DNA of 64,000 nt from Flaccisagitta enflata (lineage: Eukaryota; Chaetognatha; Sagittoidea; Aphragmophora): assembly GCA_965153355.1 (NCBI GenBank), contig OZ231127.1, positions 12,958,001 through 13,022,000 on the forward strand, read 5' to 3'. Shown here in pieces: positions 51,771-62,760 of the stretch. Below the pieces are notes generated by a model. It was not told the origin of the DNA. It did not search any database and was given only the letters and a program-made list of their open reading frames with translations. How positions within the stretch are numbered: position 1 is the first letter of the stretch; every line of letters begins with the position of its first letter. A program made the translations under genes and the position numbers.

Positions 51771-52676
51771 GTGAGGAAAAAAGTTGTAAGCATTGGTTAC
51801 TTTTCACCAAGCTTCTATTTTCAGTCCCTGCATTTTTTAATCTGTAAGATCAAATTAAGAGCAATTTCATGTGTTGATTGCACTGAAAATCAAAGAAAAA
51901 TAGAACTGAGCCAAATGAGCTAGATGAGCAAAAATACTCAACATCACTCAACCAGATATCCAGCTATGCTCACTGAAATGCTTTCTGGTATTTGCATGCT
52001 TAATTAAAACATTTATTCATCCTACTAAAAGTTAGAAAAAAAAAATAAACTAAATGAGCTAAATGCTAAAATGCTGATCTACTCACTGATATGCTTTCTT
52101 GTAGCTGCTTGCTTAAACGTGTTTCAAAATATTTATTCATTTGTTGCATTTAAAATCAAGAAAAAAAAACTGAGCTAAATGAGCTAAAATGCTCCAAAAC
52201 ACCCTCATAGATGAGCAGCCATGCTCGTAAACATGTTTTCATGTATTTGCATGCTCAAAAAAACTCAAATACACTCCTTTGATTCGATTCAAAATCATGA
52301 AAAATCGAAAGAAAATTCAATTTGAATTTTTCGTAAATAAATCTTTAAAAATTCATAACGCAAAAAATATTTGCTGTAGAGCATTCTGCTTGGCGCCAAA
52401 TGAAAGAAAATTATCAAATTTACTTACCCTATCAATTTCATCCGAGGGTGCAATCAGCCCTATGAGTTCCCCAACTTCCTCATCAGAAAATAAAGCCCTG
52501 TTTCTCTTGAATATGTCAAAAAGTTGAAGACTGACTTTTTTCCTGATTAAAAAAGTCTCCGCGTGAGAAAAAATTTGCCAGCATGCTATTTCAAGTCCCA
52601 ACACATCATAAAACATTAAAAACATGGCCTGATGAGGGGACATTGATGCCGAACTTTATAGGGCTAACGGGGACAG
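51771..52676. repeat. Right arm of the 5.2-kb inverted-repeat structure
   Basis: Inverted copy of 47456-48505 without the F1 insertion. On the minus strand (52643-52353) a 96-aa frame reads LFSDEEVGELIGLIAPSDEIDRVSKFDNFLSFG, matching the left arm's version and suggesting a decayed coding segment of unknown family. Confidence 0.85.
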
Positions 52677-52687
52677 TATGTCCTTGT

Positions 52688-53170
52688 GGTGTGTATGATA
52701 CAAATCTGAAAAAAACTAAATCATTTTTGGGGCGCTTTTTGAAATATATACAAAATAGTACAAATTTAGTACATTTTTCATCATAACTCTTTGTGATGAT
52801 TTATTTTAATATTTTTGACCGCAGATTTGGACTCAGTGGGTGGCTTGAAGTTTGTTTGATATGTCACACTATATACTTTTGTAAAAGAAGTAAAATCTTA
52901 TTTTTTTATAAAATCATTAAAAATAAATGTATTTTTTAGCAACATGATGAAAAAATTAACTTTTTATTTCTTTTTCAAAACTATATAGTGTGACATGTCA
53001 AACGAATCGCAAAGCGCTCGCTGAATCCGAATCTGCAGTCAAAAATACCAGAAATCATCACCACAAAGAGTTATGATGAAAGATGTGCTAAATTTACACT
53101 ATTTTTGCACATATTTCAAAAACCGTCCCAAAAGTGATTTAGTTTCCTTTAGATTTATATTGTACACACT
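52688..53170. mobile_element. Foldback element (third, single arm near 57.1 kb)
   Basis: The arms 52688-52880 and about 52965-53170 are inverted copies (GGGGCGCTTTTTGAAATAT; CATAACTCTTTGTGATGA; ATGTCACACTATATA). A related unfolded segment lies at about 57040-57240. AT-rich and non-coding. Confidence 0.75.
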
Positions 53171-53540
53171 ACAATTACCCAAAAACTATCAAAGTGAGAG
53201 ACGATCATTCTACCTCAACTCATTCCGTGTTTTGGCTGGTAGTGCCCACCCACTCCCCCATGTACTCCCAAAACGCCCCATCCCTCACCCCACCTATCCT
53301 AGCAGCCAGCTGCGGCCCTGTCTTGCAATATATTTAACAAAAACCCTCTGTTATCCTGGCCCCACCTGTCACCTCAACCCCCTCCTGCTCAAAATACCCA
53401 CACACCGTACCGAAACGGCGCGCACTTGAGCCCCCCAACACCTCCCATTTCCCCCTAAGGTCACCCCTCACCTCACCCATCCACTGGTCGAAGTCTTCCT
53501 TTTTCAGCGGTTTCCTCATCCTGTTCGCCTCCCTTGTCAC

Positions 53541-56500
53541 TTAGACCAGCCTAGCCTGACCCCTTTCATCAAGCCCACCCCCCACCTTATGGGAGTACAA
53601 CTCACCCTTCTCCCTAACCAACTCCTTGAACCCCTCATCATCCAGCCAGGGCATCTCCCTGTCGTTCCTACCCCCTTTGTTGCAGTAGAATGATATGACG
53701 GCTCCCAGGGACCAGATGTCGGCCGTGTCGTTATATCGTTCTCCTTTGAGAACCTCTGGCGCCGCATAAATGACCGTTCCAGCCATTGTATTCGAGTATA
53801 GCTTTGATTGGTCAAGAACCTTGGAATTAAAGGGGAGTGAACCTTTTTTATCCGTTGTTGGTCCCGTGCACGCGACTGACCCACTCTGTCTGTCTGTCAG
53901 TCCATCCATCCGTCCATCCCACTATGTTTTAAGTCATTTTAAGTCATTTTAAGTTATTTAAAGTCTTTCAAGTCATGACAAGTCATTCTTAGCCATTTTA
54001 TGTTAAGTCAATTTTCATTTAGAATTTTAGTCTTATGGTTGAGTGTCTTAACAACCGCACGCGACTGTAAGGTGTCGACCTTGTTAATGGTGGAGTTGAG
54101 TGTATGACGCAGCAAGTAAACATTTGTCAGTGGACTAGAACTGATGCCGTTTTGATTTGTACATTCTGACATAACATAGCAACAGGGTTGCTCAGCCCTA
54201 TGCAAGAGATTTTTCAAACATTTACGCAGTAGATCACAGCAGATCCAAATTTAAGGTTTTTTTAAACAGGGTCAGGGTTGGAAGGGTGGATTAATCCATT
54301 TGAAAAAATCCTGGATTAATCCAAATGGATAAAATGGATTTTTTCAAATTTTTAAATTTTTTGTTGCAAAAATGACCCAACCTCTAAGGAAGATATTTTT
54401 CAATGATTTCAAGTCCTGAATTATTTTCTCACAGATTTTTTTCTGTCTTTGAACGTAAGAGGGCTTTTGTTTTTGAGAAACTTTCTCTTGGCTTAAAGCA
54501 TCTCAAACTCTGTGATTGAATCCAGGATACAATAGAACGCTAGCAATCAATTTTATGAATTACATTTTTTCAAGAATGCGCCATGCATATTATCTTATCA
54601 AATAGTTTTATTAAAGTTATGTGTATCCTTTTATCATATCTAGGTGTACGTAATTTTTGCAGAAATACATCTTTGAACCGGAATAACCAGGTGTGAAAAA
54701 CATTTCCACTGTTGCCTGTTGAACTGCTCTATATTCATTTTATTAATCATTTATCTGTTACTTATCACATTTAATCATTGTATGCCCTATATCAATATCA
54801 TAACCAGTAGTTAATCACATCTTATGGCGCATTTTTGAAAAAATCCACCTATTGAAAAAATCCACTATTTTATCCGGACTAATCCAAAATGGATTAATCC
54901 AAATGGATTTTTTCAAATAAAATGGATTTTTTAACAACCCTGAACAGGGTTCGAAAACAGGCAGATTCTTGCTCTTGAAATGGTCTAACCTTGGACAAAC
55001 CAAAATCAGTGAATTTCCATGTCCAGCCACCCTGTTCAAATACTCCAAGAATGTTTTCGGGCTTCAAGTCGCGATGAAGAACTTTGCCGCCATTATGGTT
55101 GTGCAAGTAGTAAAGAGCAGATGCCAATTGCTCTGCAAAATAGTATCAAGTAATGGGGTGAACATAGCCTAGTCAAATTCTCGTCTCATGTTTGCATCAA
55201 TTAGAATTGCGCCACTGTTTACCTACAAACCGCCACACATTTTCTTCCTCGCAAAAGAAACTCGCGTTGTTTTCAATAAATTTAGCGAAATCGACCGCAG
55301 CCAGCTCCATTATAATGTAAAGCTTGTTATCTTGCAAGAAGGATTCGTAGTAAGAAATGATATTCCTGTGTAAGCGAGGGAGAGTGAAGTTTTTCATAGT
55401 AAAGTTAGTGCATGAAGCAGCATGTGAATATCTGTCAGTGATTGTTGTTCTTATGTCTGATAGCGTTTTGATTTGTACTTTTGGGCAGCGGCCCTAAAGG
55501 ACAGCGACCCCAAAGGGCTGTTGTCCTGTAGGATACAAGGGGGAATTACCCGACACCCATCCATCCGTCCTTCCAAATCTGCCCTCCAGGCTTCAAATCA
55601 TTCCTCTATGCCTCAAGTCTGCACTCCAGGCTTCAAATCAGCCCTCCAGGCCTCAAAATTTGCCCTCCAGGCCTCATATGTGCCCTCAAGATCTCAAATC
55701 TGCCTTACCTACATCTTTTCAGCTCTCCAGGCTTCATATTAGCCATCTTTGCCTAAGATATGCCCAGGCCTATTTTTAGAGCGAGCCCGCGGGCCCGTGC
55801 GTCTATTTTGCTGTCGGGCTCTCATGTTTTGCAGGTTCTGAGCCCGGCTGGCTCTTTCAAATTTAACACCATGTTTTGAACTCAAATAGATTGGATGATT
55901 CTAGTAAAATCATGCAAATTGACCCAGTTCACAAGATTAGAGTGACTGAAATGAATTTGTTGCACAGTCACCTTGTCAATGTTAATTGATTAGCAAGTAA
56001 AGCAATAAAAGCATCTCATTTTTAGTTGCGAAAAAAATTCAGTAGTCGAAGATGATGACAGTAGTCGAGGGTGATGACAGTAGATGAAGATAATGACAGT
56101 AGTTGAAGATGATGACAGTAGTTTGATGACAGTAGTTTAAGATGATGACAGTAGTTGAAGATGATGACAGTAGTTGAAGATGATGACAGTAGTTGAAGAT
56201 GATGACAGTAGTTGAAGATGATGACAGTAGTTGAAGATGATGACAGTAGTTGAAGATGATGACAGTAGTTGAAGATCTTGACAGTAGTTGAAGATGATGG
56301 CAGTAGTTGAAGATGATGACAGTAGTTGAAGATGATGACAGTAGTTGAAGATGATGACAGTAGTTGAAGATGATGACAGTAGTTGAAGATGATGACAGTA
56401 GTTGAAGCTGATGACACTAGTTGAAGATGATGACAGTAGTTGAAGATGATGACAGTAGTTGAAGCTGATGACACTAGTTGAAGATGATGACAGTAGTTGA

Positions 56501-59500
56501 AGATGATGACAGTAGTTGAAGCTGATGACAGCAGTTGAAGCTGATGACAGTAATTGAAGCTGATGACAGTGGTTGAAGATGATGACAGTAGTTGAAGATG
56601 ATGACAGTAGTTGAAGATGATGACAGTAGTTGAAGATGATGACAGTAGTTGAAGATGAATCTTGAAATCCATGATGGCAAACCTAAAGAAAAATCAGAAT
56701 GTAATAAATGAGCAAGTAAAAGAATTCATCAACTCCAATCCTCTATATATATCGCCTAAGTCCTAGTAACAAATTACTACATTAATAAGCTAATATCTCA
56801 TAAACCGGACTTCAGATTTAATTCGAATTTTGCAGGGGTTATTTATTTACTACCCTCTACTTGTGTACCAAATAAGAAAAAAATTCACATACCTTTGCTA
56901 CCCTTTGCCTATGTAAATTGCCTAAGTCCTAGCAACATACATAGTCGCCCAGAGCTTGACACCAGTTGACCTGAAATGATCGCCACCAACTTCAGTGGTT
57001 ACCTGACCCTGATGGTGCATAGATTACATTTCAAGAAAAAATGAAATCTGTTTTGGGGCGCTTTTTAAGATATCTAAAAAAATAGTACTATTTTACTATA
57101 TTTTTTACCATAACTCTTTGTGATGATTTTTTTTGATAATTCTGACTGCAGATTTCATCTCAGATGATAGTTTCCGGTTCGTTTGATATGTCACACTATA
57201 TACTTTTGCAAAAGAAATAAAAAGTTAAATTTTGCTATTTAACAGTACCTTCACAGTCTTTTAAGAGGCCCAAAATATGGGGTGCCGGAAATTACAGCGC
57301 TTCCAAAATAGCAGCCTCTAAAATAGCACGGCCCATTATAGCGCAACCGATATTAGAGCAGCTATTATAGCACACCGAGATTATAGCAGCCCTTTCTTAA
57401 AAAGTGAAGACAAGTAAAGGCTGGAGGTTCATGCTAAAGACAAGAGCTAATATCATCATAGTTAGAAGTGATGACGGATACCATATACTACTGCATATAC
57501 ACTATTGAACAGATGGAACTCATTGATTTCACAGAACTGTCACAAGGAGCTAATCGGGACAGTTTTTGGAAATTCTTCTCTGTAGCTTTGGTGTGCCCAG
57601 AGTTACATATCTGCAACTTACCCTCTCAGTTACCACTGATGAAGGGCTTTTTGCACACCACTAAACAAAATCCAAAATTAACCCCTTGGGGGAGTTTTGA
57701 TTACAGAAGGGTGCTGTCCCTATTAGCCCCGTAGTGGGGCTAATAGGGACATATATATTCTCCTTTAGTTATACATCGCACAAAGGTCATATAATTAATG
57801 ACTTTTTTATGGAATGCTGTTAATAGAGTCTATTTAGGGACAATAGTACCAAAATTGCAATAATAATCATATCGGATTCAGATTTTTCAGTATTTGTTTA
57901 TTTTGTCCCTATTAGCCCCAAAAACACAAAAAAAGCAGGGCTAATAGGGACAGAACATATAAATATTGAAAATATCTAAACCCGGTCCGACCATTAATGT
58001 AATTCTGGTACTATTGTCCTTAAATAGACTCTTTCAACAGTATTGCATGAAAAATTATTGATTCTATGACCCTTAGCATAGCTTAACATAGTGTCCCGAT
58101 TAGCCCCGTGTTTTTCAAAAAAATTGATTATTTGCATAATTTCAGTTTGTAAACAAACAAGTTCTTTCAAAAAATCCTCATGCATGGACCTTAGAGTTAA
58201 TAACTACTTTAAGTTGAAGATACCAAGAGATCACATTGATCATTTCTTCCAGTGATGAGGCAGAGCGAAAATTTTTAATTTTTTCCATATTGTTTGCATT
58301 TCAAGTTTAAAACAATTTAAAATGGTTATAAAGCAACATAAACTGCTGTATGTCACCTTGAATTAACTAAATATTGGAAAAATGATGATAGAAACAAAAA
58401 AAAGTTGACCGGGTTTAAATTATCACATTGAGAACCATTTTTTAGATTGCTGTCCCGATTAGCCCCTGCTGTCCCTATTAGCCCCGTGTGACCGTAGTAT
58501 CAAAACAGGATATGCATATGCTAATATCATCATAGATGTCATGACGGATACCATATACTATTGCATATATACTATTGTACAGATGGAAATCATTGATATC
58601 CCTCGGGATGTCAAAAAATTCACCCCCGTATCCTACAGGACATCAACCCTTAGGGACCGCTGCCCTGCTCTCTCCACTTCTTCACTTGATCACTCCAAGT
58701 ATGATATCACATACCGCTGACCATGTGGTATCCTTGGATGACTAGCTTATACAATGTAGAACACATATCATTTAATACAGTCGTGTATGAAGTTGAGTAT
58801 TCCCCCCCACCGGTGGGAGGGAGGGAAAAAAATCAAAGAGTTTGGAGATAAAGAAGAAAATCAAAGGGTGGAAAAGGAGAACAGGTCGCCCAAGGGCAAT
58901 ATATGGTCAGCGATACCCATTGCCCTGCTTTGAATGATTGTGAATTGGAGTGAAAGGAAGCAGGGCAGCGGCCCCGAAAAGGACAAAGTCCTGTAGAACA
59001 CAGGGGGACTTTTGTCTATCTGTCCATCCAGTTTGAGGTCTAAGAGAGCAGATTTGAGGTCTAAGAGAGCAGATTTGAGGTCTAAGAGAGCAGATTTGAG
59101 GCCTATGAGCAGATTTGAGGCCTAAGAGCAGATTTGAGGCTTGAGAGCAGATTTAATGGCAGAAAAGCCGGATTTGAGCCCTTTAAGGGCAGATTAAAAG
59201 CTTGAAAGGGCTTATTTAGGACCTGGGGCTGAGAAACATATTTCAGGTACAGTGGGGTTTGTGGAATAACAGCCGAAACTGGAGGAATGTATTTTTATTT
59301 CACTTTACAAACTTGATATCTAAAATAGAAGTTGTTCACTCGATGCTTTTGTCCCTGAGTTTTTCAGTTGCTATGGAAACTAAAATCATTTTTTCAAATA
59401 TTTATAACCACTAAAATATCAATATTTCAAGAAATATTGTCAGGGGACATTGGTCAAAATTAAATTTGCTACAACTTTCCCACAGTATGTTCTGAAAGAA

Positions 59501-61182
59501 TATTGCTAGTTTGGCCGTTGCTAGTTTGGCCGTTGCTAGGGGGCATCACATCTAGCAACCGCTAAATGATGCTCCCTAGCAACGGCTAAACGAGCAATAT
59601 TCTTACAGAACATACTGTGGGAAAGTTGTAGCAAATTTAATTCTGAGCAATGTTCCCTGATAATATTTGTCAAAATATCGATATTCTAGTTGTTATAGAT
59701 ACTCTAAAAAATAATTTTGGTTTCCATAGCAACCCAAAAACTCAGGGACAAAAGCATCAACTGAATAACTTAAATTTCAAATATCAAGTTTGTCAAATGA
59801 AATTAAAATATTTAAATACCTTCCTCCAGTTTAGGCTGTTATTTCACGAACCCCACTGTATGAAAGGAAGATTTCAGGTCTGAGAAGGCAGATTTCTGCC
59901 CTGCGAGGATGGATTACAGGCCAGAAAAGGTCGCCCAAGGGCAATATGTGGTCAGCGATACCCGTTGCCCTGCTTTGAGTGATTATGAATTGGAGTGAGG
60001 GGAAGCAGGGAAGCGGCCCTGAAGGGGACGAAGTCCCGTAGAACACAGGGGGACTTTCGTTCGTCCTGCCTGAACAAGTGGATGAGATGCTATAGCCTGA
60101 GAGGCCAGGTTTGAGGCCTGAGAGGTTGGATTTGAGGTCTGAAAGGTCGGTTTTGAAGCCTGAGAGGCTGGATTTGAGGCCTGAGAGGCTGGATTTGAGG
60201 CCCGAGAGGCTGGATTTGAGGCCTAAGAGGCTGGATTTGAGGCCTGAGAGGCCAGATTTGAGGCCTGAGAGGCCAAATTTGAGGCCTGAGAGGCCAGATA
60301 TGAGGCCTGAGGGGCCTGATAGGGGGAGGACGAACGAACGGACGAACAAACAAACGAAAGTCCCCCTGTGTTCTACAGGACTTCGTCCCCTTCGGGGCCG
60401 CTGCCCAAAAGGTGGATTTCAGGCCAGAGAGGGTTTATATCAGGCCTAGGAGGGCAGATTTGGAGCCTGAGAGGCCAGATTTTAGGCCTGAGAAGGCATT
60501 TTCCAGGTCTGAGACAGCAGATTTTAGGCCATATAAGGTAGATTTCAGACCAGAGAGGACCAATATCAGGCCTTGGAGGGCAGATTTTTGGCCTAAAGGC
60601 AGATTTCAGGTGTGAAAGGCCTACAGCGGGGGACGAACTAACGAATGGACGAACGAACAAAAGTCCCCCGTGTTCTTCAGGACTTCGTCCCCTTTGGGGC
60701 CGCTGCCCCCCCCCCAAATTCTTTATAAGATTTTACACTTAACAGAACTTTCCAAAAGATAGTATTTAATTACTACAACACCATTTTACACTATTCTGAC
60801 TATATACTATATTCATAACCTCAGGGGTAGAAAATCTAACCATTTTTTTGACCCGTACCGGCTGAGAAGGAAATCAAAGACCAAGGGGGGGGGGGAGAAG
60901 AAATCAAAGGCCGCTCAACTTTATACACCCCCATATCATTTACGGCCAATACCTGTTTTTCTAGCTGTTTTTCTACCTGTGTCTGATATCATTCAGAATT
61001 TTCACTTCGTTGATTGCTTCCTTAAGTTTCCTCTCGTCCGTTTCAACGACCTTCACCGCGAACTTTATACCATTTCTGTCAACTCGGTACACGACGCCGA
61101 AGCTTCCTCGTCCAAGTGTTGCCTCTATCGTATAACCGCGGAGAGACAAGGGGTCAGAGGCCATTCTCGGAATCCCAACCAT
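53541..61182 (-). CDS. Serine/threonine protein kinase (NEK-like), 4 exons recognised
   Basis: Minus-strand exons are 61182-60977, 55365-55223, 55132-54990 and 53819-53541, totalling 771 bp (256 aa) with phases agreeing. Kinase landmarks: GRGSFG 24-29, catalytic Lys K44 in [14 protein letters not shown] 136-143 (D138), DFG 159-161, GTVIYAAPE to E186, DIWSLG 198-203. Sequence style ([23 protein letters not shown]) is nearest NEK or related kinases, but I cannot fix the family. After residue 210 it stops matching: no final C-lobe motif is seen before the TAA at 53541, so the end may be mis-spliced, truncated or continued in another frame (53540-53334 reads MRKPLKKEDFDQWMGEVRG). Intron 1 is 5.6 kb of nested mobile elements. 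Confidence 0.88.
53862..54083 (-). mobile_element. F1-family element in kinase intron 3
   Basis: On the minus strand the 5' end CAAGGTCGACACC is followed by AGTCGCGTGC's partner position (+ 54057-54066, GCACGCGACT). The 3' end is AGTCGCGTGCACGGGAC, with the last arm partly mutated. The interior has AAGTCATTTT repeats and a CTGTCTGT/CCATCCAT microsatellite. Confidence 0.65.
54290..54950. repeat. Inverted AATCCATTTGGATT segments in kinase intron 3
   Basis: GGATTAATCCATTTGAAAAAA near 54288-54310 and AATGGATTAATCCAAATGGATTTTTTCAAA near 54890-54915 are inverted partners about 600 bp apart, each with internal palindromes. This could be a TIR element with no coding capacity. Confidence 0.45.
55484..55770. 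mobile_element. F2-family element, left end with CCCTCCAGGCTTCAAAT array
   Basis: GGGCAGCGGCCCTAAAGGAC is followed by GTTGTCCTGTAGGATACAAGG and an array of CTCCAGGCTTCAAATCTGC units. No right end is visible, so the copy is truncated. A lone right end (CCTACAGGACATCAACCC...GACCGCTGCCC) is at about 58631-58670. Confidence 0.6.
56041..56655. repeat. 19-bp minisatellite, unit GACAGTAGTTGAAGATGAT
   Basis: About 32 copies of a 19-bp unit with occasional variants (GAAGCTGAT, GACACTAGT). It passes straight into an interspersed repeat at 56656. Confidence 0.95.
56656..56900. repeat. Interspersed repeat, copy 1, joined to the 19-bp array
   Basis: TCCATGATGGCAAACCTA...CAGAATGTAATrAATGAGCA...CCTAAGTCCTAGTAACA is shared with 63770-64000. 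Both copies have a tandem array directly on the left side, but with different units. Confidence 0.8.
57447..57540. repeat. Direct repeat, left copy (partner 58518-58610)
   Basis: About 90 bp: CTAATATCATCATAG ... GATGACGGATACCATATACT ... ACAGATGGAA. It recurs about 1.07 kb away in the same orientation, bracketing a segment with many TGTCCCTATTAGCCCC motifs. Confidence 0.8.
57544..58495. repeat. Cluster of TGTCCCTATTAGCCCC motifs in both orientations
   Basis: The motif TGTCCC(T/G)ATTAGCCCC occurs at least seven times in about 950 bp. One pair forms a hairpin at 57715-57751 with a 16-bp perfect stem and 5-base loop. The outer ends of the 5.2-kb inverted repeat (CTGTCCCCGTTAGCC) are related, so this may be transposon terminal sequence. 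Confidence 0.75.
58518..58610. repeat. Direct repeat, right copy
   Basis: Partner of 57447-57540 with about 10 mismatches and small indels. Confidence 0.8.
59250..59858. mobile_element. 609-bp foldback MITE, intact copy
   Basis: Arms of about 300 bp begin CAGTGGGGTTTGTGGAATAA and end with the inverse; TA duplicates flank it (59248-59249, 59859-59860). The centre has TTTGGCCGTTGCTAG repeats. It is inserted in the F2 copy e array. Confidence 0.92.
59930..60406. mobile_element. F2-family element, copy f, nested in copy e
   Basis: Left end GTCGCCCAAGGGCAATATGTG ... GGGAAGCGGCCCTGAAGGGG, then GTAGAACACAGGGGGACTTT. The right end AAAGTCCCCCTGTGTTCTAC ... TTCGGGGCCGCTGCCC is the inverted match. The interior is a TTGAGGCCTGAGAGGCTGGA array. 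Confidence 0.8.
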
Positions 61183-61270
61183 GGCCAGGGAAAAATTTTT
61201 CCTGAGGCAAAGATTTGAGAAGCGCTTGGTTTAGATATTTTAATCTTTAATTCTATTTCTTTTATGAATA
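61183..61270. promoter_or_regulatory. Immediate upstream region of the kinase gene
   Basis: Only about 90 bp separate the kinase ATG from the next TA-flanked insertion, so the insertion may lie in the promoter or 5' UTR. No specific motif is claimed. Confidence 0.3.
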
Positions 61271-61779
61271 CAGTAGATGTCGTCTAGACCTGGAAATACG
61301 GGGGAGCTCGTTACCTGAGCATCAGTATAGTGAGGGAACTGATATTTTGCTGATATAATGTATAGACCTTAAGGGGTTGATGATGGGGTATAGCATCCCC
61401 CTAAGGCTTAACCCAGGAAAAAAACCTTAAATATAAAATTTAAGGATCAATCACTTTTTTTGCAAAATTTCAGCTTCATCCATTTGCTTCAAATGCAAAA
61501 CCAGTCTGGGATTCGAACCTGGAACCTTTGACTAAATAACCTAATCAAGATGAACCTGAAGTTAAGTGACTTAACCACAAGACCAATTTTAGAAGCTGAT
61601 TTAATCTAGTGAATTTGATTTAGTATATTCAAAAGAATTTTCTATTTACAGAGCTGCGATTCCCCATTGTCAACCCTATAGGACATATGCATTATACACA
61701 CACAGTTTTATATCATTTGCAAAAATGGTAATTAGGATATGAGGGCCCCCGTATTTTCAAGTATAGACGACATCTACTG
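61271..61779. mobile_element. TA-flanked element containing a tRNA-like sequence
   Basis: Inverted ends CAGTAGATGTCGTCTAGACC and the inverse of ATAGACGACATCTACTG, flanked by TA (61269-61270, 61780-61781). The next inner bases (AAATACGGGGG / CCCCCGTATTTT) also pair. 509 bp, non-coding apart from the tRNA-like segment. Confidence 0.85.
61499..61585 (-). pseudogene. tRNA-like sequence (possible tRNA pseudogene or SINE head)
   Basis: On the minus strand, an internal B box GGTTCGAATCC (+ 61509-61519) lies at the right spacing from an A-box-like TGTGGTTAAGTCAC. The end-to-end length is about 87 nt, as in long-variable-arm tRNAs (Leu/Ser type). The acceptor stem pairs only partly (GGTCT with AGACT), so a functional tRNA is doubtful. 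It sits inside a TA-flanked element. Confidence 0.45.
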
Positions 61780-62168
61780 TACTTACGGGAAAAAAAATTA
61801 GGAAAATTTCAACTTCGGGGATTGCTGTTGGATTTCTCTTACTTGATATGTCTGCCAAATGGATTGTGCCGACTGTCCGTGGATAAACAAATTGAATTTG
61901 ATAAATTGGATAAGAGTTAGGTTAATTGAGCACTGTGTTAGTAAAGCATCAGTGATGACAAAGGCAGGTTCTAAGCATGGATAAGAGAAAAATGACATTC
62001 AAAATATGCAAGATGACACGGCATGCAGCGGGCAGCCAACCATGTGTCAACAGATGTTACTTAACAGTGAAAGTTAGTAATATGCCTTAATGACCAGAGC
62101 AAGCAAGAATAAGGACCAAATGTGACCTCCTAGTAGATGCTTTTGGAGTCAGTATGCGCGAAATTGTA
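61780..62168. other. Spacer, nothing recognised
   Basis: About 390 bp between two TA-type elements with no gene or repeat I can identify. Confidence 0.35.
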
Positions 62169-62665
62169 CAGTGGGGTGTGTGGAATAACAGCCTAAACTG
62201 GAGGAAGGTATTTAATTGCCTTAATTTCATTTGCCAAACTTGATATTTGAAATATATATTGTTCAATCAGAGTTCTTCGGTTGTTATGGAAACCAAAATT
62301 ATTTTTTTTAACATTTATATGGAAACCAAAATTATTTTTTTTTAACATTTATAACCACTGGAATATCACTATTTTGACAAATATTATCAGGGAACAATGC
62401 TCAGAATCAAATTTGCTACAATTTTCCTATAGTATGTTCTGTAAGAATATGGCTCGTTTGGCCGTTGCTAGGGAGCATCATTAAGCGGTTGTTAGGTTTG
62501 ATGCCCCCTAGCAACAGCCAAACGAGCAATATTCTTACAGAACATACTGTGGGAAAGTGCCCATAGTCACCATGGATTAGGTATCGCGTTATCTCTTGAT
62601 ACATTTTCACTCTCGTTTTCATAATCGCTCTCACAAACGTGGGGTTTATGATGGATTTTTCTCAT

Positions 62666-62760
<95 letters not shown>

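Larger units (their letters stand above)
58885..60708. mobile_element. F2-family element, copy e, host of two nested insertions
   Basis: The left end is GTCGCCCAAGGGCAATATATG with core GGGCAGCGGCCCCGAAAAGG near 58965. The right end AGTCCCCCGTGTTCTTCAGG...GGGGCCGCTGCCC finishes at 60708. The GATTTCAGGCC / GATTTGAGGTCTAAGAGAGCA array is interrupted by the foldback MITE at 59250-59858 and by F2 copy f at 59930-60406. Confidence 0.72.

Noticed and set aside
56022-56680. 216-aa [14 protein letters not shown] repeat ORF
   Set aside because: Translation of the 19-bp minisatellite, no flanking gene structure.
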